A stretch of 57,454 bases of DNA from Aquiluna sp. Lineage in GTDB: Bacteria; Actinomycetota; Actinomycetes; Actinomycetales; Microbacteriaceae. The position numbers were made by a program, and so were the translations under genes. A model generated the notes under the pieces. That model searched no databases, was not told the DNA's origin, and saw nothing but the letters and a program-made list of their open reading frames with translations. This document shows positions 54,615-57,454 of this stretch, one piece after another; positions within the stretch are counted from its first letter, which is position 1, and every line of letters starts with the position of its first letter. Where the stretch lies: NCBI GenBank assembly GCA_017854485.1, contig JAFMHN010000006.1, forward strand, positions 1-57,454, read 5' to 3'.

Positions 54615-55175
54615 ATGAGCTTTGAATCAAATAACAAGCCACGTCTAGTTGAGCTAATAAAAGAACTTGCCATTGTTCACGGCAAGGTGACCCTTTCTTC
54701 AGGGCTTGAGGCCGACTACTACGTTGATCTGCGCCGTGCCACCCTGCACCACGAGGCAGCGCCCTTGATTGGCAAAGTGATGCTGGAGCTCTTGGAAGCA
54801 AACGGCTTTGGTGGTGTTGATGCCGCTGGCGGACTGACCATGGGTGCTGACCCGGTTGCAACCGCCATCCTGCACCAGAGTGCTGCCCAGGGAAAGACCA
54901 TTGACGCGTTCGTTGTCAGAAAGCAAGCCAAGGCCCATGGCATGGCAAGGCAGGTGGAGGGACCAAGCGTTGCCGGTAAAAAGGTGGTTGTTCTGGAGGA
55001 CACCTCAACCACCGGCGGGTCGCCTTTGACTGCAGCAGAAGCGCTTGTTGCAGCTGGAGCTCAGGTGGTTGCTGTGGCAACGGTCGTTGACCGCGACACC
55101 GGTGCACGCCAAGCAATTGAAGCGGCAGGCTATCCTTATCTAACGGCGATCACGCTAGGTGATCTCGGTCTTTAG
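54615..55175 (+). CDS. pyrE: Orotate phosphoribosyltransferase
   Basis: A 186-residue PRTase of pyrimidine synthesis. The PRPP-binding motif is VVLEDTSTTGGSPL near residue 120; the N-terminal LSSGLEADYYVDLRRATLHHEAA matches OPRTase, with GGLTMGADPVATA. No ribosome site; leaderless start. The MFS gene follows 5 nt later. Confidence 0.93.
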   Translation: MSFESNNKPRLVELIKELAIVHGKVTLSSGLEADYYVDLRRATLHHEAAPLIGKVMLELLEANGFGGVDAAGGLTMGADPVATAILHQSAAQGKTIDAFVVRKQAKAHGMARQVEGPSVAGKKVVVLEDTSTTGGSPLTAAEALVAAGAQVVAVATVVDRDTGARQAIEAAGYPYLTAITLGDLGL

Positions 55176-55180
55176 AAGAG

Positions 55181-56392
55181 GTGAAAGTGCAGCGTAGAGT
55201 TGCGCCTTTTGTCCTAACCCAGCTTGCATCGCTCACAAGCATTACTTCGGGTTCAATGGTGTTTATCGCCATTCCATGGATAGCGCTTGAAATCAGCGGG
55301 TCTGCCGCATCCGCAGGTTTAGTTGTTGCCCTAACGGCAATCCCCGGTCTGATTGTGATTCCAGTAATTGGTTCAGTGATTGACAAGTTTGGCCGCAGAA
55401 GAGTAGCAATCTGGGGCGAGTGGATAACTGCAACATTGACGCTGCTGTTGCCACTGGTTGCAAACCTCTGGGGGCTCAGCTTGATCGGGTTGATTATTCT
55501 TGCGACCCTGAAAAACGTTGTTTCCCCTTCTGGTTCAACAGCTAGAAAGTCGCTTGTTCCAGACGTTGCCAAGCCAGCTGGCATGACTTTGGATCGAGCG
55601 AACTCAATCCATGAAGCAGTGTTTGCAACAGGTTTTGCGTTGGGACCGGCGCTCGCAACTTTCTGCATCGCCCTAATTGGTTCGGCAAATACATTTTTTG
55701 TGGTGGCATTCTTTGGAGCACTCAGCGGCCTGTTCGCACTCTTGATTCGGGTTACCGAGCAGCACGAGGAAAACGACCAGACCGAAAAGGAACCCTTCAT
55801 GCGCTATGCGATGCAGGGCTTCAAGGTCTTGTTTGCAACTCCGTCAGTGTTGGTGATGATGTCGGCGATTGTGATTCTCGCGGTTGTTTACCTGCCAACC
55901 GAGATGGTTGTGTTGCCTGCCTATTACAACTCACTTGCAGACCCAGAGGGACTGGGGCTGTTGATTTCAGCCATGGCCGCAGCCTCAATCTTGGGTGCGT
56001 TGTTTTTTGAGCAGATCCACAAATACTTGAGCTACTCAACAATCCTGAGAATCGGAATCCTTGGTGTTCCACTTGCCATGTTGCCAATGAGCCAACTGCC
56101 TCCGCAGTGGGCAATGCTCACAGGAGCACTGGTTTTGGGTCTGGCCTGGGGTCCACTGCTGCCACTTCTAAACACGGTGATTCAAAAGAAGATCCCAGCA
56201 AATAAACGCGGGCGTGTATTTGCTCTGGAAATGACAATTTGGAATGCCGGGCCACTTATCTCAATGGTTGCCGTTGGCACTGCCGTTGACGGGATTGGTA
56301 TTCGGCCCACCTACACGGTCCTGGCAGCCACAGTAATGATCGCCGGGGTGATCGTGTCGTTCAACCGACACATCAAGAAGCTGGATGGCTAG
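55181..56392 (+). CDS. Major facilitator superfamily transporter
   Basis: A 403-residue protein with about 12 hydrophobic segments in two halves. The loop after helix 2 reads GSVIDKFGRRRVAIWGEW, the MFS signature form. The overall layout resembles the MFS_3/enterobactin-exporter-like efflux type. Substrate unknown. GTG start at 55181 behind AAGAGG, co-transcribed with pyrE. It ends 1 nt before the convergent NagD gene. Confidence 0.88.
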   Translation: MKVQRRVAPFVLTQLASLTSITSGSMVFIAIPWIALEISGSAASAGLVVALTAIPGLIVIPVIGSVIDKFGRRRVAIWGEWITATLTLLLPLVANLWGLSLIGLIILATLKNVVSPSGSTARKSLVPDVAKPAGMTLDRANSIHEAVFATGFALGPALATFCIALIGSANTFFVVAFFGALSGLFALLIRVTEQHEENDQTEKEPFMRYAMQGFKVLFATPSVLVMMSAIVILAVVYLPTEMVVLPAYYNSLADPEGLGLLISAMAAASILGALFFEQIHKYLSYSTILRIGILGVPLAMLPMSQLPPQWAMLTGALVLGLAWGPLLPLLNTVIQKKIPANKRGRVFALEMTIWNAGPLISMVAVGTAVDGIGIRPTYTVLAATVMIAGVIVSFNRHIKKLDG

Positions 56393-57163
56393 TTAGAGAA
56401 GGTTTGCAACCGAGTCCATAATCTCGGTTGGCCTGAATGGGTACTTTGCGATTTCCGCATCATCCGAGATTCCGGTTCTAACCAGGATGGTGTGAAGGCC
56501 GGCTTCGATTCCTGCCACTACGTCGGTGTCCATTCGGTCACCAATCATGGCGGTGGTCTCAGAGTGAGCACCAATTTTTCTCATCGCAGACCGGAACATC
56601 ATCGGGTTTGGCTTCCCAACGATGTACGGGTCCTTGCCGGTGGCCCTGGTTAGAAGAGCGGCCACTGAACCAGTTGCCAACATCACGCCGTCCTTGCTTG
56701 GGCCGGTTGGGTCTGGGTTGGTAGCAATGAACTTCGCACCGTTGTTAATAAATCTCGCTGCCTTAGTGAGGCTGTCAAAGCTTAGGTTTCTGGTTTCACC
56801 GAGCACCACATACTCCGGGTTTGATTCAGTCAGCACATACCCGATGTCGTGCATTGCGGAGATCAGACCATTTTCGCCAATTACGTATGCGCTGCTTTTT
56901 GGTGACTGGTGGTCCAAGAAGTCAGCCGTTGCCAGCGCTGAGGTGTAGATCAGTTCCTTGGGAACATTCAGGCCGCCGGCCTGGAGTCTGATTGAAAGAT
57001 CGTGCTGTGTGTATATCGAGTTGTTGGTTAGAACCAGGAACTTGGTGTCCGCATCGGTCCATTTCTGAATGAGCTCGGGAGCCCCGGCAATTGCCTTGCC
57101 CTCGTGCCAGAGCACCCCATCCATGTCGGTTAGCCAACTGATTATTTCTGAACGATCTCTCAT
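56393..57163 (-). CDS. HAD-superfamily phosphatase, NagD/HAD-IIA type
   Basis: A 256-residue phosphatase. The catalytic Asp pair is in WLTDMDGVLWHEG, motif II is FLVLTNNSIYTQ, and the C-terminal IIA part has GKPNPMMFRSAMRKIG and MIGDRMDTDVVAGIEAGL. The true start is the ATG at 57163; the frame is open to 57328, but that would overlap the divergent methyltransferase gene. Substrates of the family include nucleotides and sugar phosphates. Confidence 0.9.
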   Translation of the reverse strand: MRDRSEIISWLTDMDGVLWHEGKAIAGAPELIQKWTDADTKFLVLTNNSIYTQHDLSIRLQAGGLNVPKELIYTSALATADFLDHQSPKSSAYVIGENGLISAMHDIGYVLTESNPEYVVLGETRNLSFDSLTKAARFINNGAKFIATNPDPTGPSKDGVMLATGSVAALLTRATGKDPYIVGKPNPMMFRSAMRKIGAHSETTAMIGDRMDTDVVAGIEAGLHTILVRTGISDDAEIAKYPFRPTEIMDSVANLL

Positions 57164-57171
57164 AACAACCA

Positions 57172-57187
57172 AGCCTAGCTTTAGGCT
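57172..57187. promoter_or_regulatory. Mirror-image divergent promoter pair (NagD / TrmH genes)
   Basis: AGCCTA (57172-57177) and TAGGCT (57182-57187) form a perfect inverted repeat with a 4-nt centre. TAGGCT on the plus strand is 7 nt before the GTG at 57195; the same hexamer on the minus strand is 8 nt before the NagD ATG at 57163. Both genes are probably leaderless from the same site. Confidence 0.55.
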
Positions 57188-57194
57188 GTTACAA

Positions 57195-57454
57195 GTGATT
57201 GAAGAAAATTTGACAGGTACCCATGAGCAACCAACTTGGGGTGTTGGTCCATGGCCTGGACAGCTTCCTGATTCCTCGCACCCAGACTTTGAAAAGTTCG
57301 ATTTAGACCTGCTGCAATCAGGCGACACCAGAAATGTGGTGGATAAATATCGCTACTGGTCAATGGCTGCAATCGTTGCGGATCTAGACACCCAACGCCA
57401 CGAATATCACGTGGCAATTGAGAACTGGCAGCATGACCTCAACATCGGTTCGAT
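57195..57454 (+). CDS. TrmH/SpoU-family RNA methyltransferase (5' part, cut by window end)
   Basis: An open frame of 86 codons runs off the end of the window. It starts GTG at 57195, reads VIEENLTGTHEQPTWGVGPW, and continues to VVDKYRYWSMAAIVADLDTQ and IENWQHDLNIGS, the N-terminal extension and first motif of TrmH-family 2'-O-methyltransferases in actinobacteria. Leaderless start, 7 nt after TAGGCT. Its end lies outside the window. Confidence 0.8.
   Translation, partial: MIEENLTGTHEQPTWGVGPWPGQLPDSSHPDFEKFDLDLLQSGDTRNVVDKYRYWSMAAIVADLDTQRHEYHVAIENWQHDLNIGS

Overview
The window is a chromosomal origin region of an actinobacterium, most likely a small-genome member of the Microbacteriaceae such as the freshwater Luna-type lineages. 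This placement is inferred from gene order and signals, not from a database search. The gene order is DUF3566-gyrA-gyrB-dciA-recF-dnaN-dnaA / rpmH-rnpA-yidD-yidC-khpB-rsmG-parA-parB. Two consensus parS sites, HspR/HAIR heat-shock control, a DUF6049-like/MurJ pair and an HspR-ClpB pair agree with it. Spacing is very tight: many genes overlap by 1-12 nt, and several convergent pairs overlap at their 3' ends. I saw no insertion sequence, prophage, CRISPR array or rRNA.

Layout. 1-9.7 kb, minus strand: dnaA, dnaN, recF, dciA, gyrB, gyrA, a DUF3566 membrane protein, tRNA-Ile and tRNA-Ala. The dnaA-dnaN gap carries DnaA boxes and an AT-rich stretch and is the expected oriC. 10-14.8 kb, plus: rpmH to parB. 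14.8-21 kb, minus: D-Ala-D-Ala ligase, aminotransferase, trxA, trxB, murJ, a short DUF6049-like protein and a NUDIX hydrolase. 21-26.5 kb, plus: CCA-adding enzyme, rpsF-ssb-rpsR-rplI, dnaB and two membrane proteins. 26.5-28.4 kb, minus: purB and a holin-like protein. 28.4-35.8 kb, plus: 2-oxoacid dehydrogenase E1a/E1b/E2, znuABC-zur, rpmB-rpmG-rpsN. 35.8-57 kb: a YcaQ-type glycosylase, HU, a methyltransferase-like protein, CopD-CtaG fusion, PIF1-like helicase, DUF2834-esterase fusion, MMPL transporter, dcd, a BlaI/M56 pair, a UMF1 transporter, dnaK-grpE-dnaJ-hspR-clpB, xth, pyrE, an MFS transporter, a NagD phosphatase and the start of a TrmH-family methyltransferase that runs off the end.

How the genes fit together. 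The left half is replication, segregation and early translation/secretion. DnaA, DnaN, RecF, DciA, DnaB, Ssb and gyrase are all within 26 kb, and ParA/ParB act on the two parS sites that flank rsmG. The tRNA genes do not encode CCA, so the CCA-adding enzyme at 21 kb is needed to complete them. Zinc is a second theme: a Zur-type operator precedes znuABC-zur, and the ribosomal proteins S18, L33 and S14 in the window contain no cysteine (L28 has one). The right half holds an HspR-controlled chaperone operon.

Most notable. (i) A dense cluster of DnaA boxes (four perfect) lies directly upstream of dnaB, denser than the canonical dnaA-dnaN gap. (ii) Leaderless promoters (TANNNT 6-8 nt before the start codon) recur throughout, including two overlapping divergent ones in the 15-bp xth/pyrE gap. 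(iii) GGAAT-N17/18-GTT (SigR/SigH-like) promoters precede trxB and dnaK. (iv) ClpB lacks its N-terminal domain. (v) An actinobacterial ParA-like N-terminus with an embedded parS is out of frame with parA.
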